Assembly (NCBI GenBank): GCA_946902985.2
Contig: OX336389.2
Location: 278,487,527 to 278,551,526, forward strand
Direction of reading: 5' to 3'
Source: Meconema thalassinum
Lineage: Eukaryota > Arthropoda > Insecta > Orthoptera > Tettigoniidae
Length of the DNA: 64,000 bases
Shown: positions 46,219-56,938 of the stretch, piece after piece
Layout: every line of letters begins with the position of its first letter
Numbering within the stretch: the first letter of the stretch is position 1
Program-made: the position numbers and the translations under genes
Notes under the pieces: model-generated
What the model was told of the DNA's origin: nothing
What the model saw: the letters and a program-made list of their open reading frames with translations, nothing else
The model's database searches: none

Positions 46219-46600
46219 CCGACAGTGGTGGCTACGCTCGCTAAAGCGCAGCGTTAGGTCATGGGGCCAAGCTCTCTGCCGACTCGGTAGACAGCGTGGG
46301 TTCGAGCCCCACCACCGGTCGTTCTTGAAATGATTTTCCGTGGTTCCCCATTTGCAACTACAGGCAAATGCTGGGACGGTACATTCTGACAGGCCGCGGC
46401 CGCTTCCTTCCACATCCTTGACCAGTTGCATTCACCATCATCCATTTCATCTCTCACTAACTCCTCTCATGAGGTTGGCGTCAGGAAGAGCATACGGCCG
46501 TAAAAACCGTCACCACAAATACTTCCATCGCATCTCATCCCCGATCCCGTTGGGAAACGGGAATAATAAGGGGTAGGCCTAGATATACAATACATAAAAC
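46219..46600 (+). repeat. Full-length tRNA-headed SINE (family C), second copy
   Basis: A perfect 10-bp duplication CATTGCTTTA (46209-46218, 46601-46610) brackets the element. It matches 13415-13773 throughout: GGTCATGGGGCCAAGCTCTC, B-box-like GGGTTCGAGCCCC, AAATGCTGGGACGG, GAGGTTGGCGTCAGGAAG and GGGAATAATAAGGGG. A short variable tail precedes the duplication. Confidence 0.92.
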
Positions 46601-46870
46601 CATTGCTTTAAAATTACATATGAAGATTATAATCCTCATGTGATCTCAAGCGAGGTTGTTATTTCGTTTTTAGGAGCTAGGGATATTTTAGTCATCAGCC
46701 TCATTGACTTGAGTGTGTGTTCAAAATTTTAACAAAATATGAAGCCATTGTTTTAGAATTATATATGAACATTATAAACCCCACGTGATCACAGGCTAAG
46801 TTGTTAATTAATCTTTAGTTGCTTGGGACATTTAAGTCATCAGCCCCGTTTACTTGGGTATGTTCAATTT
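46590..46870 (+). repeat. Tandem duplication of about 145 bp
   Basis: Two diverged units each read AAACCATTG(C/T)TTTA, ATTA-ATATGAA-ATTATAA, CACGTGATC or CATGTGATC, then GTTGTTA and AGTCATCAGCC. The first unit is the insertion site of the SINE above. Confidence 0.6.
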
Positions 46871-47115
46871 GTCTGATGGTCTGTGTTTCTGTGGTGAATG
46901 TAGTAGTGTGTGTAACTGTAATTATTAGGGTTCAGAATGGGGTAGGTGCTCCTGGACTTTAAAAAAGGTACTATCACGGCATTTGCCTGGTGGAAGTGTG
47001 GAAAACAATATTCAAGATAGCCGCTGTAGGCACCGGGATTCGAACAACTGATCTCTGGATTTGTTGCAGCTCCCCTTCACGGTCGTGGTGAGCGATTTAA
47101 CGCGCATGGCTGTGC
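46871..47115 (-). repeat. tRNA-headed SINE, reverse, degenerate
   Basis: The stretch has the shared body blocks (GGCATTTGCCTGGTGGAAGT on the plus strand at about 46979) and, toward 47115, a tRNA-like head on the minus strand (B-box-like GTTCGAATCCCGG). Boundaries are approximate, and the 5'-side TGTCTGATGGTCTGTG block matches 12236 and 45312. Confidence 0.6.
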
Positions 47116-47264
47116 CGTGAAGATTGAAGTTTATATGTCCAAAATATAAAATAATTTATGGCGTCTAAAACGACGCAAAATAACCTTAAAGGTATCGTAT
47201 AGAATGCCACAGCCATGATATTTTGTATTACCTACAATTCACTACTTATAATTCAATCTTTTAT

Positions 47265-47860
47265 CATTTTAAATGATCTTGTCGACTTCGTCGTTACGCT
47301 GGGGTCTGGCGTTACGTTACGGTGACGGACGGACAGATACACTGAGGTGTGTGACGTAATAGTACCGCTTGGTGCATGTGTTTCCCGACAATCTCTACTT
47401 CGTTAGTATAAGACAAAAATCCCCGATTCTTGGATGTTACGGGTAATCTCGAGGTCGAGACCCACTGCATGGATCTTGATGCGGTTTTCAACATTCTGTA
47501 AAGGATATCTCGAGGAAAGATTCTGTAGAAAATAATTTATGTATGATCAAAGGAAGCCAAGCAGTAACGATTTCAGTGAAAAAGTCGAAAACAAACTTGG
47601 CGTCCGTGCGCTTCTTAAGCTTACGCTGGGCAAACCGTTAAAACTATCAATATACTGTGAGTGTAAGAATTGGTCAGCATGAAAAGTTCTACAAAAAAGT
47701 CTGTGAGAGCATATCTCTATCTTCAATACATCGTCCACTATAAGTGTTTTAAGACTGGATGGAAGAGGCAAGTCCCCGCGCACTCTGGTGAGAATGCGGC
47801 ATCCCGCCTTGCCCTTGGTTTGCACTTACCGTTCGCGAGTAATTTGAAACAAGATAAGCA
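47265..47860 (-). repeat. Helitron-related segment, diverged
   Basis: The stretch 47398-47755 matches the unique part of the Helitron at 44240-44620: CCCCGATTCTTGGATGT, GGGTAATCTCGAG, GATGCGGTTTTCA, CCAAGCAGTAACGAT and CTTACGCTGGGCAAACCGTT. The left part (47265-47345) is the inverted relative of 41520-41600. No Helitron ends were found here, so it is a fragment or a relative; the strand is uncertain. Confidence 0.55.
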
Positions 47861-48264
47861 AGATAAGTATTATTCAGATAATTTTCTAACATGTCAAAAG
47901 TCTTTGGCTTCGAGCGGAGCGAGAAGCCTCCAGCCTTTCTAGCATTTTTCAGCGGGGTGTTATCAAGAGAAGTGCAAAATGCAGTGGTGGTGGAATTTTT
48001 AAAAATCCACTTTGAACGTCCTCATTTGCCTCGGCTTAACATTTTCTTTTGGGTTAAATACCACCAGCTGTATCTCTGTACGCTATACAAATGGGACACA
48101 TGTTATATGTTTTTTTAAAATTGCAATTCATCTATTCTACCACCTCCTAAAATATTTACTATTCCTCCTGAAACACCCTATAAAATATTACCCATTTAAG
48201 ATTTGATTCTCGCTGAGCGTGGCTGCGGCACCGTTTCTTGATTATTGTAGCAGGAGCTCCACGG
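47861..48264. other. Anonymous DNA
   Basis: Nothing recognised. The 75-codon frame at 47891-48118 has no motif. Confidence 0.4.
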
Positions 48265-48522
48265 GATGAAGCGGAGGACACAGTGATAACAGAGTGCAGT
48301 CGCACCTAAGTCAAGCAGCATTGCGCGTGCTACCCGTCTTAGAAGCGCAGATGAGCGTCACAGGAGCTCATGTCACCACGGACAGTTAAACGACTACTGA
48401 AGCTATTGGAGCTGAGACATATCCTACACGCGCAACTGTACCTGTCAAAGAAGCAGAGTGACGTGTGACACAAGTAAACAGAGAATAGTTCCCATCTCGA
48501 CCGCCGGCAATCAATTCGTGAA
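48265..48522 (-). repeat. Orphan dispersed repeat, copy 2 (inverted relative to copy 1)
   Basis: Read on the minus strand it aligns with 11793-12012: TTCACGAATTGATTGCCGGC, CTTGTGTCACACGTCA, GTGGTGACATGAGCTCCTGT and GCAATGCTGCTTGACTTAGG. It carries about 20 extra bases before the last block. A SINE is inserted at its head end. Confidence 0.7.
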
Positions 48523-48540
48523 TGGGTAATAACTATTTAT

Positions 48541-48859
48541 ATGAAAATCCACAGCCTGCTTCCAGTCTCCGACCGGGTCAGGAATAGAATGAATGAAGCC
48601 CCCATCTAGCGGCGAAGATATGAACTGTGCCGGCTGCCGAGGCCTGACGCACACCTCTGAGGCAATGATTAAATGAATGACAGATGAAATGAAATGATAG
48701 TGGAGAGTGTTTCTGGAATGAAATTTTGACAGGGAAAACCGGAGTACCCGGAGAAAAACCTGTCTACCTCCGTTTTGTCCAGCACCGATCTCACATGGAG
48801 TAACCGGGATTTGAACCACGGGCCCAGTGGTGGTGCTGCCGCCTAAGCCACGGAGGCGT
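48541..48859 (-). repeat. Full-length tRNA-headed SINE (family D), copy 1
   Basis: An 18-bp perfect duplication, TGGGTAATAACTATTTAT (48523-48540, 48860-48877), brackets 319 bp. On the minus strand it opens GCCTCCGTGGCTTAGGCGGC and has the B-box-like GGTTCAAATCCCGG. The body includes TTTTTCTCCGGGTACTCCGG, CATCTGTCATTCATTTAAT and GCCGGCACAGTTC. It ends at CTGTGGATTTTCAT. Confidence 0.92.
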
Positions 48860-48877
48860 TGGGTAATAACTATTTAT

Positions 48878-49606
48878 GAAATATTTCAACTTAAATAATA
48901 CGATGAAGTTGTTTTTGTTTAGGGGCTTTGCGACATCGTGGTTTTGTAGCCCAGTGTACTTGGGTGTGTGTGTAATTGGGGCTAGAATTTGTGTATGAGG
49001 GGGCTGTGGCCTTAATTTAGGTACCATCCCGGCATTTGCTTGGAAAGTTGGAAAACCAGGGACCTTTGGATCCCGAGTCTCAATACGTGTCCCTAGACAA
49101 CAGAAAGCGACTATCATTTTTTAAATAATGGCTGAGTGGTCATCATCTACTATTATCAGGAATTGTCCTATTTGATTTCTATTTGTAGACAATAGGAATA
49201 CCGTCAGTTATTTCATCACTACTGTATTGAAGTTGGTCACTATTTGTCTATTGTATCATTGACTTATACATGGCTTATAAACCAATTTATTTAAATCTCA
49301 ATCGCATATCAATGTCAACATCTCATTAGTTATCAGGCAAAACACAATTTCACGTCAAATCATTATCTGTTCCTTTGTCCCTAACATGACTTTGGTTTGT
49401 TAGGATTAATGTAAACACTGTTGGTAATTAAATAAACTTCATGTTCATTTTAGGAACTGAAGACCTTGTACTGAGAGGTATAAGATATCGTTCCGTGATC
49501 ACTTTCACATTGCATTGGGGCTTCCTTGGTGGATCATTGATAGTGTACACCTCATGATCTCAAACTGATCACTGCGGAGGGAGTCAAAGTTTTGAACGGT
49601 GGAAAA
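48878..49606. other. SINE-body fragment (48900-49095), then anonymous DNA
   Basis: At 48905-49095 there are blocks shared with other SINEs: TTTAGGGGCTTTGCGACATC (also at 62602), TACTTGGGTGTGTG, CATCCCGGCATTTGC and CCTTTGGATCCCGAGTCTCA (also near 225). No duplication was found. From 49096 to 49606 nothing is recognised. Confidence 0.45.
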
Positions 49607-50285
49607 AATCGACGACATGCCCCGAGTGGTATCCAGCACAGAAATATATGATAAAAATTTATTAATCTTTGGTGACTTCAATATCCGAACAGTACAAAGT
49701 ACAATAATTAAAGATGACAATATTCACACAAGAGAACTCGTAAATTTTATAAATTATCTTCTGCTAAAATCTTATAATTCAGTACTAAACCGTAACGGGA
49801 GGACGCTGGACGTAGTTCTATCCAACAAACCCAACATAAATGTAACGGAAAACACAGACCCACTCTTACCGCTGGATCGCCACCACCCTGCTCTGGATGT
49901 GGAAATATCTCTAACTATATGTCGAAACCAAGTAATTATCCAGCCTAATGATACCTGTAACTTCCGGGAAGCCGATTTTGAGCAAATGTACACTCGGTTG
50001 AGGGATAGTGCCAGGGGTCAAATATACGAGTGCACTGATGTAAATACTGCAGTAGACCTGTTTTATCGGATTTTTAACACAGTACTAGGCGAAACCGTTC
50101 CTAAATGTAAACGACAAACGGGCAGAAAATATCCTGTCTGGTTCTCTAAGGAAACAAAGAGTAAATTGAAGGAGAAGGAACACCATAGGAAGAGAACATA
50201 TTACTCAGATCATCATAGACTACGTTTTGAAGAATTAAGGTCAGAAATTAAAAAGGACATTAAATTATCTTATAAGAAATATATC
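49607..50285 (+). pseudogene. Jockey-like LINE endonuclease, C-terminal part
   Basis: The frame shows LLIFGDFNIRTVQS (the catalytic Asp-Phe-Asn block), NRNGRTLDVVLSNK and LDRHHPALDVEISL, the Asp-His end of an AP-type endonuclease. It is followed by the basic linker PVWFSKETKSKLKEKEHHRK. The N-terminal third of the domain is missing. After KLSYKKYI at 50285 the frame runs into the hAT element, and the few residues to 50312 are spurious. Confidence 0.85.
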
Positions 50286-51203
50286 CAGGGGCGGCTGCTC
50301 CTTATGTGCTGAAGTTCTATTTGAAAATAAATTACTTTAATAATATTATCTACAATCAAATACAGCGCAATAATTAGACGTCAGCCAAAGAACAGGAAAT
50401 ATTTCAACTCCCCTCACGACGAGGTATCTAGTCCAGAGCCCCACTCCGCGCCAGGCATGTGCTGTGCAGATCGCAGCTCAGCGAGAATTTCTAAATTTAT
50501 TGCCAGCAAACACGAACTCTGCCTTTTGCGCATGCGTGCCCAACCTTTTCGTTGTGCTGTTGGGACAACAGCCAAGACTAGATCCAAGGCATCCTTCGTT
50601 CGTCCACAGAGTGGCAGCACTAGTCCCACAAAATGAGAACGTTGCTGGTGCACCTTCTAGTCTCTGCGGTAGCATTTTAGAGGGAATCGCTCAAAGCAAA
50701 CGGGGGAAATAATTGAGGAAGCTATCAGCTGCTCCCACCAGAAGGTTTTTTAAAACTCCCAACTTGCTCTTGAGTGTTTCTGAGTGAATGCTCCGGTGAA
50801 TGCTCCAGTCTCCGACCGGGTCAGGAATGGAATGAATGAAGCCCCAATCTAGCGGCGAGGATATGAACTGTGCCGGCTGCCGAGGCCTGACGCACTCCTC
50901 TGGGGCAATGATTATATGAATGACAGACGAAATGAAATGATAGTGGAGAGCGTGGCTGGAATGAAATTTTGACAGGGAAAACCGGAGTACCCGGAGAAAA
51001 ACCTGTCTGCCTCCGTTTTGCCCAGCACAGATCCCACATGGAGTGACCGGGATTTGAACCACGGACCCAGCGGTGAGAAGCCGGCGTGCTGCCGCCTAAG
51101 CCACGGAGGCTTGAATGCTCCTGTATGATTTTAAAATATTTTTATTGTTTAGAGGGGGGATGGGTTACAGCACACTACTAATTGCCTACACCAGCCGCCA
51201 CTG
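50286..51203. mobile_element. Non-autonomous hAT transposon (about 0.6 kb plus SINE)
   Basis: Terminal inverted repeats CAGGGGCGGCTG (50286-50297) and CAGCCGCCACTG (51192-51203) match at 11 of 12 positions. A perfect 8-bp duplication AATATATC (50278-50285, 51204-51211) flanks them, the hAT signature. No transposase is present. A SINE is inserted at 50807-51111. Short frames around 50464-50712 lack any motif. Confidence 0.9.
50807..51111 (-). repeat. Full-length tRNA-headed SINE (family D), copy 2
   Basis: A 10-bp duplication TGAATGCTCC (50797-50806, 51112-51121) brackets it. It matches 48541-48859 almost throughout but keeps 15-odd bases near the head (CACGCCGGCTTCTCACC on the minus strand) that copy 1 lacks. 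It ends a little earlier at its tail. Confidence 0.92.
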
Positions 51204-52638
51204 AATATATCCATAATATTGAACAAAACATTAGCAGGGACTCAAAGAAATTTTGGACGTTTATTAAAAACAAGAAAAAAATAGAAACACATGCGACACT
51301 TTTAAATATAATAACGAAGAATTGGACAGGGGTGATTCCATTGTTGAAGGTTTCTCGTCATATTTCAAATCAGTGTATGACTCTCAGTCAGCCCAATACA
51401 AAGTCCCAGCCTGCAATTCGAATACTCCCAACACCCTTCACATAAAACTTGTCTCAAAGGAAGAGGTAGAAATGGCATTTAAAAAATTAAAACCTAAGTC
51501 GTCGGCTGGTCCTGATAATATTCCACCGTATGTAGTTAAGGAATGTGCTGTAAGTCGCAGGGACCCGTTACACTTTATATTTAAATTAGCCATACAAACT
51601 TGTACGTTCCCTGACGCCTGGAAAATCACTCGCGTCTGCCCTATACTAAAATCGGGAGATCCATCACTAATTAATAACTACCGACCTATATCTATTTTAT
51701 CTGCAGTAGCCAAGGTATTTGAATTCATATTGCACGGAAGAATATCAGTATTTCTCAGACCACTCGTAACAGATAACCAACATGGTGTCCTATCCAGGAA
51801 ATCTACAGTGACGAATGCAATTAAATTTACTCAAATTATATCTAAAGAGTTAGATAAAGGAGGGCAAATGGATGTCATATTTACAGATTTCGAGAAAGCT
51901 TTCGACACAATAAATCACGATATCCTTCTTAAACAATTATGTATTTTGGGATTCTCCCACCCATTACTCAAATTATTCATCTCCTACCTCAGAGACAAGA
52001 AACAATTTGTTTTGTTCCAGAAAATTGTCTCAAAGGAATACATAGTTCATTCCGGAATACCCCAAGGCTCGAACCTTGGACCTTTGATTTTTCTAGCAAT
52101 GATCAATGATTTGCCACGATGTATACTGCACTCAAATAGTCTTTTATATGCAGATGACTTCAAAATTTTTAAATCAATTTCTTCCACTAATGACTGCACT
52201 CTACTACAAAATGACCTAAATAATATACACAAATGGAGTATAGAAAACAAATTATACTTAAACGTACCGAAGTGTGTTGTTATGACCTTTACACGTAAGA
52301 AGAACCCAATCACATTTGTTTATGGAATTGGACCTAAGTCATTGAAAACAGTAAGCGAGAAGAAAGATCTAGGGATTCTGTGTGACCGAGAGCTTGCTTT
52401 CACTTATCATGTGCAAAAGACGGTCGGGGATGCTCACCGCATGTTAGGGTTTATAATAGGAAACACTAAGCCATTCATTAGGACCAGTACCTGCATAAAC
52501 CTTTATATTGCCATGGTGCGATTCAAGCTCGAGTACGCCAGCCAAGTATGGAGTCCCTGGCAGAAAACATGCATTAATTCCATTGAGTAAGTTCAAAAGA
52601 AATTCCTCAGATATTTACACCTCAAAATAACGGGCAAT
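51204..52638 (+). pseudogene. Jockey-like LINE reverse transcriptase
   Basis: The frame restarts at YIHNIEQNISRDSKKFWTFI, shifts by one base near 51320, then reads through the whole RT palm. Motifs: SAGPDNIPPYVVKECAV, YRPISILSAVAKVFEFIL, DNQHGVLSRKSTVTNAI, FTDFEKAFDTINHDILLKQL, GIPQGSNLGPLIF and LLYADDFKIF (YADD at 52147-52158, intact). The thumb part includes SEKKDLGILCDRELAFTYHV and ends EYASQVWSPW. A TAA at 52588-52590 is in frame, and family-like residues continue after it to 52638. There the RTE-like LINE interrupts. Confidence 0.88.
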
Positions 52639-52651
52639 TACCCACACATGG

Positions 52652-53711
52652 AAGAATTCTACCAAATGCTGCGAGATGTCACAAGACAAACAAGTAAGAA
52701 GGACATTCTCATTGTTATGGGAGACTTCAGCGTGAAGGTGGGCTCAAACAATGAGGGGTTGGAGCAGATCATGGGTAAGCATGGCCTTGGTGAGATGAAT
52801 GACAATGGGAAGAAATTTACGGAATATTGCGCCAGTCAGGATTTGGTGATGGGTGGCACGGTATTTCCTCATAGGCGGTGCCACAAGGTCACCTGGGTGT
52901 CTCCTGATCAAGTCACAGAAAATCAAATTGATCACATCGCGTTGAGCAGGAGGTTCAGAAGATGCTTGGAAGATGTTAGGAACAAGAGAGGAGCGGACGT
53001 TGGTAGTGACCATCATCTTGTGGTTGCCAACTTCCTCATGAAGATCGTCGCAGTCCGCCGAAAGTTTAACACTCGGCACAAGAAGTTTGATGTGGGCAAG
53101 CTCAAGAACCAGCAGAGATTGGACCAATTTAAACTGGAGCTCAGAAATAAATTCCAGGTGTTGGACTCCGAGACAGAGAAGGACGTGGAGACTGTGTGGA
53201 GCGAGGTAAAGAATATCTTCGTGGAAACCAGTGAGATGCAGCTCGGGTACAAGAACTACCTGCGGAAAGAATGAATATCAGATCAGACCTGGGATAAGAT
53301 AAATTATAGGAAGGAGATTAAGGCCAAGCTCAACACCTGCAAGACTAGGCAGCAGAAGGCTCTCACACAAGCAAAGTATTCAACAGCAAACAGGGAGGTA
53401 AAGAGGAGTGTACGGAAGGATCATAGGAGGTGGATTGATGAGCAGGCGGAGAAAGCAGAAGAAGCGGCAAGAAGGGGGGACGTTAAGGAGCTCTATGGCA
53501 TCACAAAGATGCTTTCGAAGAAAGGTTTGAATAAAACTAGGCCTGTGAAGAGCAAGACGGGCGAGATCCTCACGACATGTGAACAGCAGCTGACAAGATG
53601 GAGAGAACACTTTGCGGAGGTTCTTAATAGAGATAGAGGACCAGAAAGTAAGCAGCGAGGAGAAGATGAAGAGGAAGGAGAAAGTGACCCAAGCATCAGC
53701 CTCGACTCCCC
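52652..53711 (+). pseudogene. RTE-like LINE endonuclease remnant and linker
   Basis: The segment shows LIVMGDFSVKVGSNNEG, IMGKHGLGEMNDNGKKF, HKVTWVSPD, ENQIDHIALSRRF and GADVGSDHHLVVANF, the C-terminal two-thirds of an AP-type endonuclease. The catalytic Asn expected after GDF is Ser here. A TGA at 53272-53274 interrupts the frame. In the same frame it continues TWDKINYRKEIKAK, REVKRSVRKDHRRWID and LTRWREHFAEVLNRDRG, the linker to RT. The frame is lost in a C run near 53712. Confidence 0.85.
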
Positions 53712-54460
53712 CAACTCGGGGCGAAATACGGACAGCGTTGAAGCAGATGAAATGCGGGAAGGCACCAGGTCTGGATAATATCCCAGCGGAAGTACTGAAA
53801 GCAGACCTGGATATTACGATCGATCTGCTGCACCCGCTGTTGGAGAAGATCTGGAAGGAGGAGAAAATACCAACCGACTGGAAGAAGGGGTTGATAGTCA
53901 AGTTGCCGAAGAAAGGGGACACCACACACTGTAACAACTGGAGGGGTATCACCTTGCTGTCCATTCCAAGCAAAGTGCTGGCGAAAGTCATCCTGAATCG
54001 TATAAAAGACTGCGTAGAAAAAAGGCTTCGGAAGGAACAGGCTGGATTTCGACAACATCGCAGCTGTGTGGATCTCATCAACACCCTCCGAATCATCCTG
54101 GAGCAGAGTGTTGAGTGGCGGAATACCCTTTACCTCACATTTGTTGACTTCGAGAAAGCCTTCGACTCCGTAAATCAAAGAATCATGTGGAAGACCCTCG
54201 AGGAATATAAAATTCCAACAAAGATCATCAGAATCATGGAAGAGATGTACGAAGGGTATGAGTGCCAGGTTCTTCACGAAGGCAAATTAACAGAAAAGAT
54301 AAAGGTCAGTTCCGGAGTGAGACAGGGGTGTGTCCTTTCCCCCACTCTGTTCCTGTTGGTCCTGGATAGTGTGATGAAGAAGGTAATGGGAGGACGGAAG
54401 AGGGGTATTCAATGGGGTATAAATGACAGGCTTGAAGATCTGGATTTCGCAGACGACATT
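53712..54460 (+). pseudogene. RTE-like LINE reverse transcriptase palm
   Basis: After the slip near 53712 this frame reads RGEIRTALKQMKCGKAPGLD, NWRGITLLSIPSKVLAKVIL, KEQAGFRQHRSCVDLINTL, TFVDFEKAFDSVNQRIMWK and GVRQGCVLSPTLFLLVLD. The catalytic LDFADDI has FADD at 54446-54457, intact. An extra T in the run at 54459-54462 then shifts the frame, and the open stretch ends aberrantly at 54499. Confidence 0.9.
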
Positions 54461-54462
54461 TT

Positions 54463-55229
54463 GTCTTATGGCACAACGGTACCGAGACATAGAAGATAAG
54501 CTGGGGAGGTTGCAGAGAGAAGCAGAACGTGCAGGACTGATGATCAACACCAACAAGACCAAAGAGATGAGGATAAATTCTGACGTCACGACTAGTTTGA
54601 CAGTCAACGGAAAGGACATTGAGCGAGTTGAGTCCTTCCTCTACCTTGGAAGTATAGTCACAAATGATGGGGGAGCAGAGGAAGATGTTCGAAGCCGTAT
54701 CAGGAAGGCAAATGGTGCCTTTGTCCAGCTCAACCCCATCTGGAGAAATAGAAACATTTCCAGGAAGACCAAGCTCCACCTTTTCAATAGCAACGTAAAG
54801 TCGATTCTTCTCTACGGCTGTGAAACATGGAAAGTCACAAAACCGATCAACAACCAGCTACAGGTGTTCATTAACAGATGTCTGCGTCGCATCATGAATG
54901 TGAGGTGGCCGGACATAATCTCAAATGAAGATCGTTGGACCATCACCAATCAACAACCGATTAGCATCCAGATCAAGGAGAGGAAATGGCGCTGGATTGG
55001 TCACACACTAAGGAAGCCGGACGGAGCTATTGAGAGGGCGGCGCTAGACTGGAATCCTCAAGGCGCCAGGAAGCGAGGTCGACCTAAGAAGACCTGGAAG
55101 AGGACGATCGAAAATGAAATTGCAGAGGTGGACAAGAACTGGAGTCAAGTGAAGAGAATGGCCAGGAACCGTACTGCGTGGAGAAATTTCGCCAAGGCCC
55201 TATGCTCCGGAAGGAGCGGCAGTAATTAA
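54463..55229 (+). pseudogene. RTE-like LINE C-terminal region
   Basis: The frame continues from RT with LGRLQREAERAGLMINTNKT, LYLGSIVTNDGGAEEDVRSR, LYGCETWKVTKPINNQLQVF, RRIMNVRWPDIISNEDRW and KRKWRWIGHTLRKPDGAIER (the last as RKWRWIGHTLRK in this copy). It ends RNFAKALCSGRSGSN. This C-terminal block (DUF6451-type in many LINEs) binds nucleic acid by inference only. The upstream 40 codons of the open stretch overlap the RT in another frame and are spurious. Confidence 0.85.
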
Positions 55230-55255
55230 GTAAGTAAGTAAGTACCCACACATGG

Positions 55256-55739
55256 TACCCTACGGTGAACTTTTGTTGACTTTCGGCATGACTAGTTTGG
55301 AGTCTCGAAGGCAAGTGAATGATATGAAATTCCTTTATAAAGTCATTAACGGTCAAATTCATAACTCATTTTTCCTATCGCTCCTAAATTTCAACATCCC
55401 TCGCTTAACTACAAATTCCCGATCAATGCATGTGAGATTTTCGAAGTGAAATGCCATGTCCTGTGGTTCGGATTCCACGTAAAAAGGAGATCCCGTGGCT
55501 TATAATCACAAGATTCACGGTCTCGTAAAACTACAATCTTCCTTCCTTCCTTCCTTCCTTCCTTAACTACAAGATCAACCATAACATTCAAAAATGATAT
55601 AACCAATACCACTTCACATAACAATTCACCTGTATGGAGGCTTTGCAGTATTTACAACGATGCGGTTCGTGTAAACTGGAAACTAGATTTCTGTCTCTCA
55701 AGCAGACCGTTCTTGGAAATTATAATCCAGTCACTCTAA
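55256..55739 (+). pseudogene. Jockey-like LINE C-terminal region
   Basis: Reading resumes after the RTE-like LINE with PYGELLLTFGMTSLESRRQV and NDMKFLYKVINGQIHNSFFL. It is interrupted at 55415-55561 by a short insert and ends SPVWRLCSIYNDAVRVNWKL ... IIIQSL at a stop at 55737-55739. This matches the usual end of Jockey-type RT proteins. The residues at 55415-55449 belong to the insert. Confidence 0.8.
55415..55561 (+). repeat. Short SINE-like insert with (TTCC)n tail
   Basis: A perfect 11-bp duplication CTTAACTACAA (55404-55414, 55562-55572) brackets 147 bp that contain a B-box-like GGTTCGGATTCC and end in TTCC repeats. It looks like a 5'-truncated tRNA-derived SINE, but the family is not otherwise present in the window. 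Confidence 0.7.
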
Positions 55740-56190
55740 TTCATACTTGAAATAAAATTATCACACATAACAGAATCAACAATGTATATATGTGGATAGG
55801 CCTGTTTCCTAGTTATTAATGTTATAGTTTATTATGTAATCATTTCAAAACGTGTTTTTATATTTGGCATTAGATCAAATTTAGATTTAGTTTTTATATT
55901 ATCTTTTTACTACTATGCATTTTGATCTGTGTGAACTTCCTAGTTTTAAGAATTACATTAAGATATTAATACTTAATGCAGACATATCAGGAAATGTATC
56001 TTACTGTGTACTATAGGTGCACTGTTATTGGGGCGCACACTGAGCCCTGTTGTGTACCATCAACAAATAAATAAAATAAAATTAAAAAAATGTCGGGTCA
56101 ATAAAATATCTCGTATAAATTTAATGATCACAATGTAAATATAAGTTAAATTTCATTCACAGCCACAGATCGTCGACTTTTATTTACGCA

Positions 56191-56490
56191 AGGTCCCCTT
56201 AATTGCAAAATTCCGAACAGTTTACCTGAAATAAAACAAAAATCACACACAATCCCCTTATTTGCTAAATTTGAAACAGTTTACCTACAAAGAAAGAACA
56301 CAAAATCTCCTTAATTGCTGAATTCTGAACAGTGTACGTGAACAAAAGGAGTTTCAAGCAAAATCCCTTAATTGCAAAGTTTTGAAGAGCTTATCTGAAA
56401 TAAAACAAAATTCACGCAAAATCCTCTTAATTGCAAATTTCCGAACAGTTTACCTGAATTTAAAAAAAAACACGCAGAATCGCCTTAATT
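56191..56490 (+). repeat. Minisatellite of about 65-70 bp, four to five units
   Basis: Units share CCTTAATTGCAAAATTCCGA, ACAGTTTACCTGAAATAAAA and CACGCAAAATC blocks with moderate divergence. They follow the LINE tail after about 100 anonymous bases. Non-coding. Confidence 0.8.
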
Positions 56491-56550
56491 TTCACAACAC
56501 GACAAAAAAATACTACTCTAATATTTCTTTCTTATGTAATCAAAATAGAC

Positions 56551-56773
56551 TGGTTGCGAGGCTCAGCGGTAACGTTCTCGCCTGCTGTTCCCAAGGTTGC
56601 AGGATCAAATTCAGGCGCAGCCAGTTGACATTTGAGAGTGCGCAAATGCGAGGGAGCCGTGTCAGTAGATTCACTGTCACGTTAATGATCCACTTCGGGG
56701 CAAAATTCTGGCACCCTGGTGCCTCTAAAAGCCGCAGCAGTTATAAGGGACGTAAAACCAAAATCATTATTAT
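56551..56773 (+). repeat. Full-length SINE family A
   Basis: A near-perfect duplication ATGTAATCAA(A/G)ATA (56534-56547, 56774-56787) flanks it. The tRNA-like head has GAGGCTCAGCGGTAACG (A box) and GCAGGATCAAATTC (B-box region). The body is shared with 15946-16169 and 1-146 (GAGTGCGCAAATGCGAG, CTTCGGGGCAAAATTC, GGGACGTAAAACC). Confidence 0.9.
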
Positions 56774-56907
56774 ATGTAATCAAGATAAGTATTTTAAAAC
56801 ATATTTTGATGACTAGTTTTCAGTGCCAGTTGGCAGGGATAAACATAACATTGAAATTGGAGAGTAGTTCACTCAAGAGACCCACGTCACGATACCTGAG
56901 GATTGCA

Positions 56908-56909
<2 letters not shown>

Positions 56910-56938
<29 letters not shown>

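Larger units (their letters stand above)
52652..55242 (+). mobile_element. Second RTE-like LINE, 5' truncated, inside the Jockey-like LINE
   Basis: A perfect 13-bp duplication TACCCACACATGG (52639-52651, 55243-55255) brackets this LINE, which ends in a TAAG-repeat tail (55227-55242). It encodes part of an AP endonuclease, RT with FADD and a C-terminal domain. The 5' end is truncated within the endonuclease. Coding is broken by one in-frame TGA (53272-53274) and frameshifts near 53712 and 54460. RTE assignment is tentative. Confidence 0.87.
49607..56090 (+). mobile_element. Jockey-like LINE, 5' truncated, with three later insertions
   Basis: Coding runs endonuclease (49607-50285), RT (51204-52638) and C-terminal region (55256-55739) in one order. 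It is interrupted by a hAT element (50286-51203), an RTE-like LINE (52652-55242) and a 147-bp insert (55415-55561). In each case the host reading resumes exactly after the insert's target duplication. The 3' end near 56060-56090 is an AAATAA-rich tail. 5' truncation is inferred because the endonuclease begins mid-domain. Confidence 0.85.
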
